DNA of 64,000 nt from positions 62,001 through 126,000 of the forward strand of contig JAEXNA010000217.1 in assembly GCA_023447635.1 (NCBI GenBank), read 5' to 3'. A model generated the notes under the pieces. It was not told where the DNA came from, searched no databases, and saw only the letters and a program-made list of their open reading frames with translations. The stretch comes from Vulcanimicrobiota bacterium. GTDB lineage: Bacteria; Vulcanimicrobiota; Xenobia; Xenobiales; JADMJV01. The position numbers were made by a program, and so were the translations under genes. Shown piece after piece: positions 33,153-40,940 of the stretch (positions are counted from its first letter, which is position 1; each line of letters begins with the position of its first letter).

Positions 33153-34105
33153 CTCGTTTGACCGGCACCCGTTTCGATGACCGATTCCGTCTGATGGGCG
33201 TCCTGGGCCAGGGCGCCATGGGGGCGGTTTACGACGTCTACGACGAGCGTCTCGAAGGCGTTCGCTGGGCTCTGAAAGAGTTGGACCTGGGGGTGGTGTT
33301 AGAGAAGGAGAAGGACGAGGCGATCGCGCTGTTCCGGCGCGAGGCGGCGATCCTGGCCTCTCTGTCGCATCCCGGCTGTCCCCGAGTGATCCACGAGTTT
33401 ACCACCGACACCGGCGCCCCGGCCTTCGTGATGAGTCGGATCCCCGGCGTCCCGCTCGACCAACTGGTCGAGCAGGTCGATCGACCGCTGTCGGTCCACG
33501 AGACGCTACCCATCTTGCTGCAGGTCTGCCATATTTTCGAGCACCTGCACTCCCGCGAACCGGCGGTGATCTTCCGCGACCTGAAGCCGTCGAACCTGAT
33601 CCTGACCGACGACGGCGCGGTCTATCTGATCGATTTCGGCATCGCCCGCCACCACGACCCGAAGAAGACCAAGGACACCCAGGAACTTGGCACTCCCGGC
33701 TTCTGCTCTCCCGAGCAGTACGGGCGCGGTCAGACCACCGTGCGGTCGGATATCTATGCGCTGGGCTCGACGGCCTACTTTCTCCTGACCCGGGCGGACC
33801 TGCAGGGCTACGCCTTCAAGGTGCCCCCGCTGGCCGAGGCGCTCGACGACCCCTCCCTGGACAAGCTAGGCAAGATCCTGGCCGAGACGATGCAGCTTTT
33901 GCCCAAGGACCGTCCGGCTTCGGTCAAGGCCGTCCGTCACCGACTCGAGGCGGTGTTGGCGGATTTGAAGCCGGCACGGGACCGTTCCACCCGCCTTCTG
34001 CATCCCGCCTTGCGAGCCCTGACGGACCACCCGATCCAGCCGAAGTCGCGCTTGAAGCTGTTCAACGCGGAATTCTTCTGGCGCTGGTTCCGTACGTTCT
34101 TCTAG
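33149..34105 (+). CDS. Hanks-type Ser/Thr protein kinase, soluble, 318 aa
   Basis: Kinase domain ~10-275: Gly loop LGQGAMGAVYDVYD, catalytic Lys in RWALKELDL, catalytic loop FRDLKPSNLIL (His of HRD replaced by Phe), DFG in LIDFGIARHH, and activation segment ending GTPGFCSPEQY. The C-terminal ~45 residues have no transmembrane helix but finish with an aromatic stretch (AEFFWRWFRTFF) that could touch the membrane. No sensor domain. It is coupled to the nucleotidyltransferase, and its 3' end overlaps the convergent pcrA by 4 bp, with no terminator between them. Confidence 0.93.
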   Translation: MTRLTGTRFDDRFRLMGVLGQGAMGAVYDVYDERLEGVRWALKELDLGVVLEKEKDEAIALFRREAAILASLSHPGCPRVIHEFTTDTGAPAFVMSRIPGVPLDQLVEQVDRPLSVHETLPILLQVCHIFEHLHSREPAVIFRDLKPSNLILTDDGAVYLIDFGIARHHDPKKTKDTQELGTPGFCSPEQYGRGQTTVRSDIYALGSTAYFLLTRADLQGYAFKVPPLAEALDDPSLDKLGKILAETMQLLPKDRPASVKAVRHRLEAVLADLKPARDRSTRLLHPALRALTDHPIQPKSRLKLFNAEFFWRWFRTFF

Positions 34106-36561
34106 AAGCTCAGGCTGGGATCGGTTTTGGGAAGGCTGACGGTCATCCCGGGGAACACCACGGTCAGGGTGTCTCCGCTGACGCCTTTGACGGTACCCGA
34201 TCCCCAGCGACTGTGGCGAACGCGGTCCCCGGTAGCGTAGTCTCCCGCCTTTTTGGGAGCGGTTGCCGCCTCGGCGGCGGCGCCGGTGAGCTTTTTCAGG
34301 AAGCTGCTCTTGAGTTTGCGCACCGACCCGTTGACGAAGTCGACGGTGACCAGGTCGCCGGTGCGGTCGACGGCGGTCACTTTGCCCTTGCCGAAAACTT
34401 TGTGCTCGACGGTATCGCCGGCGGCAAACACGGACGGGACCGCCGGTTTGGCCCCCACCCCGACTCGGGGCGCCGTTTGACCAAACCCTTTCCACTGGGA
34501 CGAACCGATGGCGGGCGCCTCGTCGAACGAGCCGCGCGGCATCGCGGTTCGGGTCAGCGGCTTGTCCTTGAACAGTTCGGGCGGGATCTCGTCGACGAAG
34601 CGAGAGACCTTTTTCACGAAACTGTTGCCGTGCATCTGACGGGTCGCTGCTGCGGTCAGGAACAGGCGCTCTTCGGCCCTGGTTAGTCCGACGTAGCACA
34701 GTCGGCGTTCTTCTTCCATCTGCTCGGGGTCGTCCATGGAACGGCTATGAGGGAACGTTTCTTCCTCGAGTCCGGTAAGGTAGACGACGGGGTACTCTAG
34801 CCCTTTGGCCGAGTGTAGCGTCATCAGGGTGACCTGATCTTTGGCGCCGTCGGTACGGTCCTGGTCAGTCAGCAGCGACACCTCGACCAGGAAGCTCTCC
34901 AGGGGAGAGTCTTCCTCGCCTTCGAGTTCGGCTACGGAAAACTCCCCGCTTTGGCGAGTTCGGTCGAACTCTTCCGTGACGTTGGCCAACTCTTCCAGGT
35001 TCTCCAGCCGAGCCTGAGCCTCGACCGAGCGGTCCGCCTTCAGGGCCGCCAGGTAGCCCGAGCGCTCCAACACCTGCTGCAGCAGCACCGCCAGCGGCAG
35101 CGGGGTGGGGCCGGCCATGATCTGAGCCAACTCCTGCATCCAGATCGACATCTCCTGGCAGGCCGCGACGGCCTTGGCGGTCATCCCGGCGTCGCGTCCC
35201 CGCTCCAGGGCGTAGAACAGCGGCATCTGCGACTCGATCGCGAAATCTAAAAGGCGCTCTAGCGATTTCGCACCGATTCCGCGAGTCGGTTCGTTGATCA
35301 CGCGGCGCAGCGAGACCGAGTCCGAAGGGTTCTGCAGCACCCGGAAGTAGCTGAGCATATCCTTGATCTCTTTGCGTTCGAAGAAGCGCAGTCCGCCGAT
35401 GATCTGGTAGGGCAAACCGGCCTGAATCATCGACTCTTCCAGCAGACGCGACTGAGCGTTGGTGCGATAGAGCACCACGAAGTCGTTCAGGGAGTGCGGT
35501 TTCGAAGGGTCGGAACGCAGGCTGGTAATCGAAGAAGCGACGTAGCGCCCCTCTTCCCGGCCGTCGGCCGCGCGGAAAAACTCGAGTTTGTGGCCGCCCT
35601 TTTTGTCGGTCCAAAGATTTTTGCGCTTACGCCCCTGATTATGAGCGACCACCTTGTTGGCGGCGGCCAGGATATGCTCGGTCGAGCGGTAGTTCTGCTC
35701 GAGTCGAATCAAACGAGCGGAAGGGAAGTCTTTTTCAAAGCGCAGCAAGATCGAGATATCGGCGCCGCGGAAGGCGTAGATGCTCTGGTCGTCGTCGCCC
35801 ACGGCGCAGACGTTGTTGTGCGGCGGCGCCAGCAGGCGGATCAGTTCGTACTGAACCGGGTTGACGTCCTGATACTCGTCCACGCAAAGGTAGCGCAACC
35901 GCTCCTGGTACTGCTGGCGGATACTGTCGTCCTCGCGCAGCATGTCGACCGTTTTCCACAGGATGTCGTCGAAGTCCAGGGCTTTGTTCTGAGCCATCTT
36001 GCGCTGATACAGGCCGTACGCCTTGACGTAAGGCTGCTGGTCGAAACGGGACTCCATCTGGGCCTTGACCGGATCGATGAGCTTGTTTTTCCAGGACGAG
36101 ACCTGGGCCAGCACCGCGGCGGGCTTATACTTGGTGATGTCGAGATTTAGCTCTTTGAGAGCCTCTTTCATCAGCACCTGCTGTTCGGGTCCGGCGTAGA
36201 TGGTGAACGAAGAGTCCAGGCCGATGGCGTGGCCGTGGCGACGCAGCCAGCGGGCGCAGACCGAGTGAAAGGTGCCCAGGTCGGGGAAGCGTCCAGGCCC
36301 GCACAGTTGGGCGACGCGTTCGGCCATCTCGCGGGCGGCTTTGTTGGTGAAGGTCACCGCCAGAATCTCGTGACGACGAGCCCGCTTGGTAGCCAGCAGG
36401 TAAGCGATTCGGCGGGTCAGTACCCGGGTCTTCCCGGAACCGGCGCCGGCCAACAGCAGCAGCGGCCCTTCCGTGGTGAGCACGGCTTCGGCCTGGGGCG
36501 GGTTGAGGTCGGAGGTGAAGCGATCCTCCAGGCTGCTGGAGTCGTGAGATAAAGCGGTCAT
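34102..36561 (-). CDS. pcrA: UvrD/PcrA-type DNA helicase, 819 aa
   Basis: A superfamily 1A 3'-5' DNA helicase. The motifs run Q-motif LNPPQAEAV, I AGAGSGKTRVL, Ia VTFTNKAAREM, II CVDEYQDVNPVQ, III AVGDDDQSIYAFRGAD, IV LEQNYRST, V VTLMTLHSAKGLEYPVVYL and VI EERRLCYVGLTRAEERLFL. The C-terminal ~110 residues carry a PcrA/UvrD-type Tudor-like tail (VGDRVRHSRWGSGTVKG), repeated in part (EHKVFGKGKVTAVDRTGDLVTV), giving two copies of the KOW/Tudor-like RNA polymerase-contact motif. Cytoplasmic; repair and replication-fork removal. Confidence 0.97.
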   Translation of the reverse strand: MTALSHDSSSLEDRFTSDLNPPQAEAVLTTEGPLLLLAGAGSGKTRVLTRRIAYLLATKRARRHEILAVTFTNKAAREMAERVAQLCGPGRFPDLGTFHSVCARWLRRHGHAIGLDSSFTIYAGPEQQVLMKEALKELNLDITKYKPAAVLAQVSSWKNKLIDPVKAQMESRFDQQPYVKAYGLYQRKMAQNKALDFDDILWKTVDMLREDDSIRQQYQERLRYLCVDEYQDVNPVQYELIRLLAPPHNNVCAVGDDDQSIYAFRGADISILLRFEKDFPSARLIRLEQNYRSTEHILAAANKVVAHNQGRKRKNLWTDKKGGHKLEFFRAADGREEGRYVASSITSLRSDPSKPHSLNDFVVLYRTNAQSRLLEESMIQAGLPYQIIGGLRFFERKEIKDMLSYFRVLQNPSDSVSLRRVINEPTRGIGAKSLERLLDFAIESQMPLFYALERGRDAGMTAKAVAACQEMSIWMQELAQIMAGPTPLPLAVLLQQVLERSGYLAALKADRSVEAQARLENLEELANVTEEFDRTRQSGEFSVAELEGEEDSPLESFLVEVSLLTDQDRTDGAKDQVTLMTLHSAKGLEYPVVYLTGLEEETFPHSRSMDDPEQMEEERRLCYVGLTRAEERLFLTAAATRQMHGNSFVKKVSRFVDEIPPELFKDKPLTRTAMPRGSFDEAPAIGSSQWKGFGQTAPRVGVGAKPAVPSVFAAGDTVEHKVFGKGKVTAVDRTGDLVTVDFVNGSVRKLKSSFLKKLTGAAAEAATAPKKAGDYATGDRVRHSRWGSGTVKGVSGDTLTVVFPGMTVSLPKTDPSLSF

Positions 36562-36778
36562 GTCCCGTACTTTAGGGAGAGACCCGTCAGGCTCCTTGGG
36601 GATAGCCTGTGGAGTGAAAAAAAGTTCACTTCATCTCTGCTGCCCGGGGATTCAGGTCGCTTCGGGGAATCAGCTTAGAGTTTCTTCACGGTTCTTTCAT
36701 TTTGCAAGGCTAGAGGTTCGGCCTACGACAGGGAAACTAGCGGCAGAGAAGTCTTAAGTTTCTAGGAGGTAGCTATCG

Positions 36779-37672
36779 ATGCTTGTTGCAGGACAGGCCC
36801 AACTGACGGGTATGGGCGGTTTTAACGTCGGCGGATTCAACTACGGCGCCGGGGCCAACTACTTGTTCGGAGGGCGCGGTCAGTGCGGACCCGGCTACTT
36901 CGGCGGCGGTGGCGGCTGGGGCGGTGGCGGATTCGGTTGGGGTGGACAGTTCGGTCAGATGGCCGGCTTTGGCGCGACCTGGAAGTCGGATATCTATAAC
37001 ATTCAGAAGGGCGATGCCTGGGACACCACCCTGGCCAGCACTCTGGGTCGCCGCGACCCTGTCTATCTCGATACCAATCGCGACGGGAAGCTCAACGTCG
37101 AAGGCGGCAAGAACGTTCGCTTCGACATCAACGGCGACGGACTCATGGACACCGTGCACGAGTGGAACACCAAGGACGCTCAGTTGGTCTACGACGCCAA
37201 CGGTAACGGAAAGATCGACAACGGCCGCGAGATCATGAACGAGACGGCCGTCGACGGACGCCAGAACGTCTATAAGAACGGCTGGGAAAAAACTCAGGCG
37301 ATCTTCGACGCCGACAAGAACGGCATCATCGATGGCGCCGAGCTGGACAAGGCCAAGTTTTGGACCGACGCTAACGGGAACGGGCAGGTGGACGACGGCG
37401 AGATGAAGACCGCCAAAGAGATGAACATCGTCAGCATCGACACCAAGAACGGCAAGTTCGTGACCAAGGAAAAGGTCGGCGAAATGCACGGCTTCATGGG
37501 CGGCTTCGGCGGAAGCTTCGGTAACTTCGGTGGCTGGGGCGGCGGCTTTGGCGGCTGCGGTTGCGGCTTCGGACGCTCGGGCTGGGGCTTTGGTGGTGGC
37601 GGAGGCGGCTTTGGCGGCTTCGGCGGCAACTGGGGCGGCGGCGGCTTCGGCGGCTACTCGCGCTTCTGCTAA
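36779..37672 (+). CDS. Gly/Trp/Phe-rich protein with five EF-hand-like loops, 297 aa
   Basis: The ends are low-complexity Gly-rich (residues ~15-60 and ~235-297, GGFGGWGG type). The middle holds five calcium-loop motifs: DTNRDGKLNVEG, DINGDGLMDTVH, DANGNGKIDNGRE, DADKNGIIDGAEL and DANGNGQVDDGEM. No signal peptide is seen, so either another export route is used or it is cytoplasmic. It has a very strong ribosome site (AGGAGGTAGC before ATG), suggesting high expression. The 217 bp upstream hold no other gene. Function unknown; calcium-binding structural protein is the best reading. Confidence 0.82.
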   Translation: MLVAGQAQLTGMGGFNVGGFNYGAGANYLFGGRGQCGPGYFGGGGGWGGGGFGWGGQFGQMAGFGATWKSDIYNIQKGDAWDTTLASTLGRRDPVYLDTNRDGKLNVEGGKNVRFDINGDGLMDTVHEWNTKDAQLVYDANGNGKIDNGREIMNETAVDGRQNVYKNGWEKTQAIFDADKNGIIDGAELDKAKFWTDANGNGQVDDGEMKTAKEMNIVSIDTKNGKFVTKEKVGEMHGFMGGFGGSFGNFGGWGGGFGGCGCGFGRSGWGFGGGGGGFGGFGGNWGGGGFGGYSRFC

Positions 37673-37702
37673 GCGCTATCTCTCTCTCGGAACAGGGGTT
37701 CC

Positions 37703-37737
37703 GAAGGCCCCTTCTCGGGCGCCCTCGGGGCCCTTTT
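37703..37737 (+). terminator. Terminator of the EF-hand gene
   Basis: GGCCCC (37706-37711) pairs with GGGGCC (37727-37732), followed by CTTTT. Confidence 0.7.
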
Positions 37738-37770
37738 CTATGTCGACTCTAATATTTATCAGGAGATATT

Positions 37771-39558
37771 ATGCCTTTGATCCTTCACCCGCACGTCATC
37801 GACGTGCTCAATGTGGCTGATGAACTGCTCGACGGTCACGATCAGTGGCACCTGTTCGAACAGGTCTTGGGGCAAATGGACGAGACCCACATCTGGCAGC
37901 AGGAGCGCTACCAGCATTTCCGGCAGGGCCAGAAGCGCACCAGCACGCTGGACGAACTTCGGACTCGGGTCGAAGCGAGCTTCGCGGCGCGGACTGAGGC
38001 GCTGGCCGACCTGCGAACTCAGATCGAGCAGCGCGATCCGGAAGGTCTAAGCGGAGCGACCACGCGGCTGCAAAAATCGAGCCAGGCGATCGCCCTGATC
38101 AGCGAAGAGCTAGAGGCCGAAGACTCTCGCCACCGACTGGCGGCGATGCCGCTGCTGCACGATTTCCTGCAGGCGGGTTTCAATGTCTACGGGGGCTACG
38201 AGTCTTACCCGGTCCTTCGCTCTCGATTAGCCCCGGTGGTGGACTGGATTACGGCGCTGGAAGCGGACTGGGCCGGCGAGTGCGAACTGTTCGAGTCGCT
38301 AGCCGAGCGCCAGGCGGAATTCGAGGCGGCGCTCCAGCTATGCAAGAACGGAGTGGGAGCGATCCTGACTTTCGAGGAGAGCGGGGTCGAATCCGACCTG
38401 CTGGCCGGCCTGGCCTACTTTCAGGAAGGGGCTCAGCAGCTCGCGGCGTTTGTCTGGCAGGCTCGTCAGGATAGCGCGGACATGGCGTCCTACAGCAATT
38501 TCCGAGAGGTCGAACGGTTCGCGGTTCGGCTGAGCAAGCTCGGCCTCGAAGACGAGGCGACCGAGCAGGCGCGCGCGCGCGTGATCGAACTGTTCGAACG
38601 TCAGGCTCAGCAGCTTCAAGGGATGGCCGACATTCCGGTCCATTCCGAGGTGTACGGCGAGGCGCTGGCCGAGGTCGAGGCAACTTTGGAAAAGGAGCGG
38701 GAAGCGCTGGAGGCCAACGACGTCGAGGCGCTGGGCGAAGCCAGCATGGCGTTTCAGAGCGGACTCGAAGGGCTGGCCCAGCTGTTAGAAGAGAGCAGCC
38801 ACGACCTGGAAGAGGCGCCCGCTCTGCAGGAGCTGCGTCGAGCGGTGCTGGGCGTTTACTACAACCAGGTGCCACGCCGGTTCTTGCGCGATCTGCTATT
38901 CCACATCACCCCTGGCTTCGAGAAGGCGTTGGAGCTAGAGAACGAGCCGGACGCCCGGGCAGCTCTGGAGGCGTGCCTGAGCGCCATGGGCTGCGCTGAG
39001 GTCGGATTGGAGGAAGCTTCTCCCGAAGCTCTGGCAGAAAGCTACCGCTTGCTGAACCAGGGTGGGTCGGCCCTGATCGAGGTGCAGCGCCGACGAGTCG
39101 CTCAGGTGGCCGAACAGGAAGAGAGCCGGCGGGTGACCTGCGCTCAGTGCGGCGTTCGCCAGGAGCCGGCGGCGGTCTGCGCCGAGTGCGGGGCGAAGAT
39201 CATCAAAGCCCATACCGGGGTCGAGACGTCGTCACTGCAGGTCAGTGAAGGCGCCGAGCGGATCGAGCAGCCGCAGTCGCTAGAAGAGCTCTTCGACCTG
39301 GTGGCCCGGATTCGCGAAGGCGTGGCCGAGCCCGACGAGATCCTGGCGGTGGTCGACCCCGTGCGCGCCCGAGCTAAATCGATTCTGCAGCAGGCCACCG
39401 CCGGTGGCGCTTCCGAGCAGTTCCTGTTCAGCGTCCAGCAGTTCTCGCACGGCCTCGAACAGCTGGCCGGCCAGGCTCGCAGCCGCGACCTGGAGGCGCT
39501 GGAAGAGAGCAACGCCCGGCTGCACGTCGCCGCGGCGGAGCTTCTGGCTTATAAGTAG
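37771..39558 (+). CDS. Long helical protein with an internal zinc ribbon, 595 aa
   Basis: Almost wholly helical and acidic (Leu/Glu/Ala-rich heptads). Residues ~457-480 hold a CxxC...CxxC ribbon (CAQCGVRQEPAAVCAECGAK), typical of zinc binding. No signal peptide or membrane helix. No family recognised. Start 37771 follows AGGAGATATT. A strong terminator follows. It may be a structural or regulatory scaffold; nothing in the neighbourhood tells which. Confidence 0.8.
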   Translation: MPLILHPHVIDVLNVADELLDGHDQWHLFEQVLGQMDETHIWQQERYQHFRQGQKRTSTLDELRTRVEASFAARTEALADLRTQIEQRDPEGLSGATTRLQKSSQAIALISEELEAEDSRHRLAAMPLLHDFLQAGFNVYGGYESYPVLRSRLAPVVDWITALEADWAGECELFESLAERQAEFEAALQLCKNGVGAILTFEESGVESDLLAGLAYFQEGAQQLAAFVWQARQDSADMASYSNFREVERFAVRLSKLGLEDEATEQARARVIELFERQAQQLQGMADIPVHSEVYGEALAEVEATLEKEREALEANDVEALGEASMAFQSGLEGLAQLLEESSHDLEEAPALQELRRAVLGVYYNQVPRRFLRDLLFHITPGFEKALELENEPDARAALEACLSAMGCAEVGLEEASPEALAESYRLLNQGGSALIEVQRRRVAQVAEQEESRRVTCAQCGVRQEPAAVCAECGAKIIKAHTGVETSSLQVSEGAERIEQPQSLEELFDLVARIREGVAEPDEILAVVDPVRARAKSILQQATAGGASEQFLFSVQQFSHGLEQLAGQARSRDLEALEESNARLHVAAAELLAYK

Positions 39559-39580
39559 CCTCCGCGAGAAGTTCCGAAAA

Positions 39581-39622
39581 AAAGAAAAGGGTCCGGTCAA
39601 CTCTGGCCGGACCCCTTTCTTT
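39581..39622. terminator. Bidirectional terminator
   Basis: AAAGAAAAGGGTCCGG pairs with CCGGACCCCTTTCTTT (one mismatch). It ends both the zinc-ribbon gene and the selenoprotein gene. Confidence 0.9.
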
Positions 39623-39629
39623 CTGAGCG

Positions 39630-40823
39630 CTATCGCCGGACGTTGGCAACGGCTTTGTCGAGGAAAGCTTGGAACGTCTTTTCCATGGCGGCGGTTGGGT
39701 CTGCGGCATCCGCGCAAGGCGCTAAAAGGTCATCGTTCATCGAAAGATGCCCGATCAGCAGCCCCTTATCATCGAGAGCCTCGATTTGGACCAGAGGTCG
39801 ATAGTTGTCGAGAAGCACCTTGGCGACGCGGCGATGCTCCTGGTTGGGTGACGCGGTGAGTACGGTTCGGACTTCAGATGGTAAAGCCCAGGTGCAGATA
39901 AACTCGCGCTGGAGCTTCTCGATAATGTCGGGTGAAGAGAGCAGACCTGCTCTCAGGGTTCTCCCGCTCCCTCAACAGGATTGGTCGTCCAGCGAGCCTG
40001 CGATGACTATCGCCAGGACGGGCTTGTGCTGAGATTTTGCCGACTCCAACGCCTGCTCCAGTGGCGGCCACGGAATCGCTTCGAAAGCGTAGAACTTCTG
40101 CTTGAGCGAGGCAAGCGCTTGCGACCTGGGCACTTCGGAATCCCACTCCGCAGGTGCAGGCCCTCCTTGCCCTTTGATCTTGAGTCCCATATTGTCGACC
40201 TTGCCGAGGGCCACAGGCCAGTGGTCCTTATGCACCTCGATAGAGACGTTGAGCGCGTGGTCCTGAGGGACCTTGAGTTCCCAGGACTCTACAGTTCGAG
40301 TCCTGGTGTTGTAGACCATGTCGCCGGCAAATTGGGCGGGTGACAGATAGACCTTCTCGGCGATTTCGAACTGAGGGTGAAGGCGAAACAGAACGCGGAC
40401 TCGCTCGGACGAGGACGCCTGCAGCACGGCGTGGGCACCGGCACCGTCAATATTCAGGCGGTGCCGAACCTTGGGATGCAGCTGCTGAAGAAAGGCAAAG
40501 GACTTTTCGTCCGGCAGCGCCCAAAGGTCTCCGACTTGGGTTCCGGCCGGCGGTAGGAAGTTCTCGAAGTCCGCCACGGCGACAGTACGCTCGGCCTCTG
40601 CCGGCGCTAACCCTTTCAGCATAGCGGCATACTGAGGCGATTTAGCCCGGAGAGAGTCCATCATCTCGCCCTCGAAGGCGCTCCATTCTGACACTAACAC
40701 GACCTCCTGAACCTGCCCCTGGGGGGAGGCGACGGTGGCGGGTTGAACGGCGAATGGGTTACCTTTCGAACATCCTGAGATCGCGACGAGTAGCCACAGA
40801 GTTAATAGAAAGTTCCTTCGCAT
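39630..40823 (-). CDS. Candidate selenoprotein: thioredoxin-like lipoprotein with in-frame UGA (Sec), 397 aa
   Basis: The frame starts with a lipoprotein signal (MRRNFLLTLWLLVAISGC, lipid Cys 18). It reaches TGA at 39974-39972 after 283 codons, just after D-D-Q-S-C. The same frame stays open for 113 more codons to TAG 39632-39630, and the UGA lies in SC-U-GSGRTLR, a typical redox context. The residues after it read as a thioredoxin-type continuation (LSSPDIIEKLQREFICTWAL, then VQIEALDDKGLLIGHLS). Twenty-one nucleotides after the UGA is a hairpin with the apical sequence GCAGGUCUGC, the same ten bases as the E. coli fdhF SECIS as I remember it. Conventional gene calling would end the gene at the UGA. 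The N-terminal 260 residues are a beta-rich, unassigned domain. Exposed to the periplasm or cell surface and probably redox-active; needs SelB/tRNA-Sec, which lie outside the window. Confidence 0.85.
39937..39954 (-). promoter_or_regulatory. Bacterial SECIS-like hairpin in the coding mRNA
   Basis: GAGAGCAG-GT-CTGCTCTC is an 8-bp perfect inverted repeat read on the minus strand. The loop centre is GGUC, the SelB-binding apex of bacterial SECIS elements, and it begins 17 nt after the UGA, in the range such elements use. Confidence 0.8.
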
Positions 40824-40887
40824 ACTAAGAGCTTCGCCAGGTCGAAAATCGACTCCTCGGCCTCATCAGTCTATCGGAAGAAACTAG

Positions 40888-40923
40888 AAAAAAAGAGCCC
40901 GACCTGAGGGTCGAGCTCTTTTT
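40888..40923. terminator. Terminator between the prepilin-like protein and selenoprotein genes
   Basis: AAAAGAGC-CCGACC and GGTCG-AGCTCTTTTT pair with small mismatches; the tails suit both directions. It ends the 40941-43379 gene. Confidence 0.85.
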
Positions 40924-40940
40924 ACGGCAGTTGCTGCTGG

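Noticed and set aside
39972..40823. Reading the gene as an ordinary 283-aa lipoprotein ending at TGA, with a separate 62-aa gene at 39630-39818
   Set aside because: The two parts share one frame with no other stop between, the junction is a Cys-Sec-like motif, and a SECIS-like hairpin follows. A chance nonsense mutation would not explain the hairpin.
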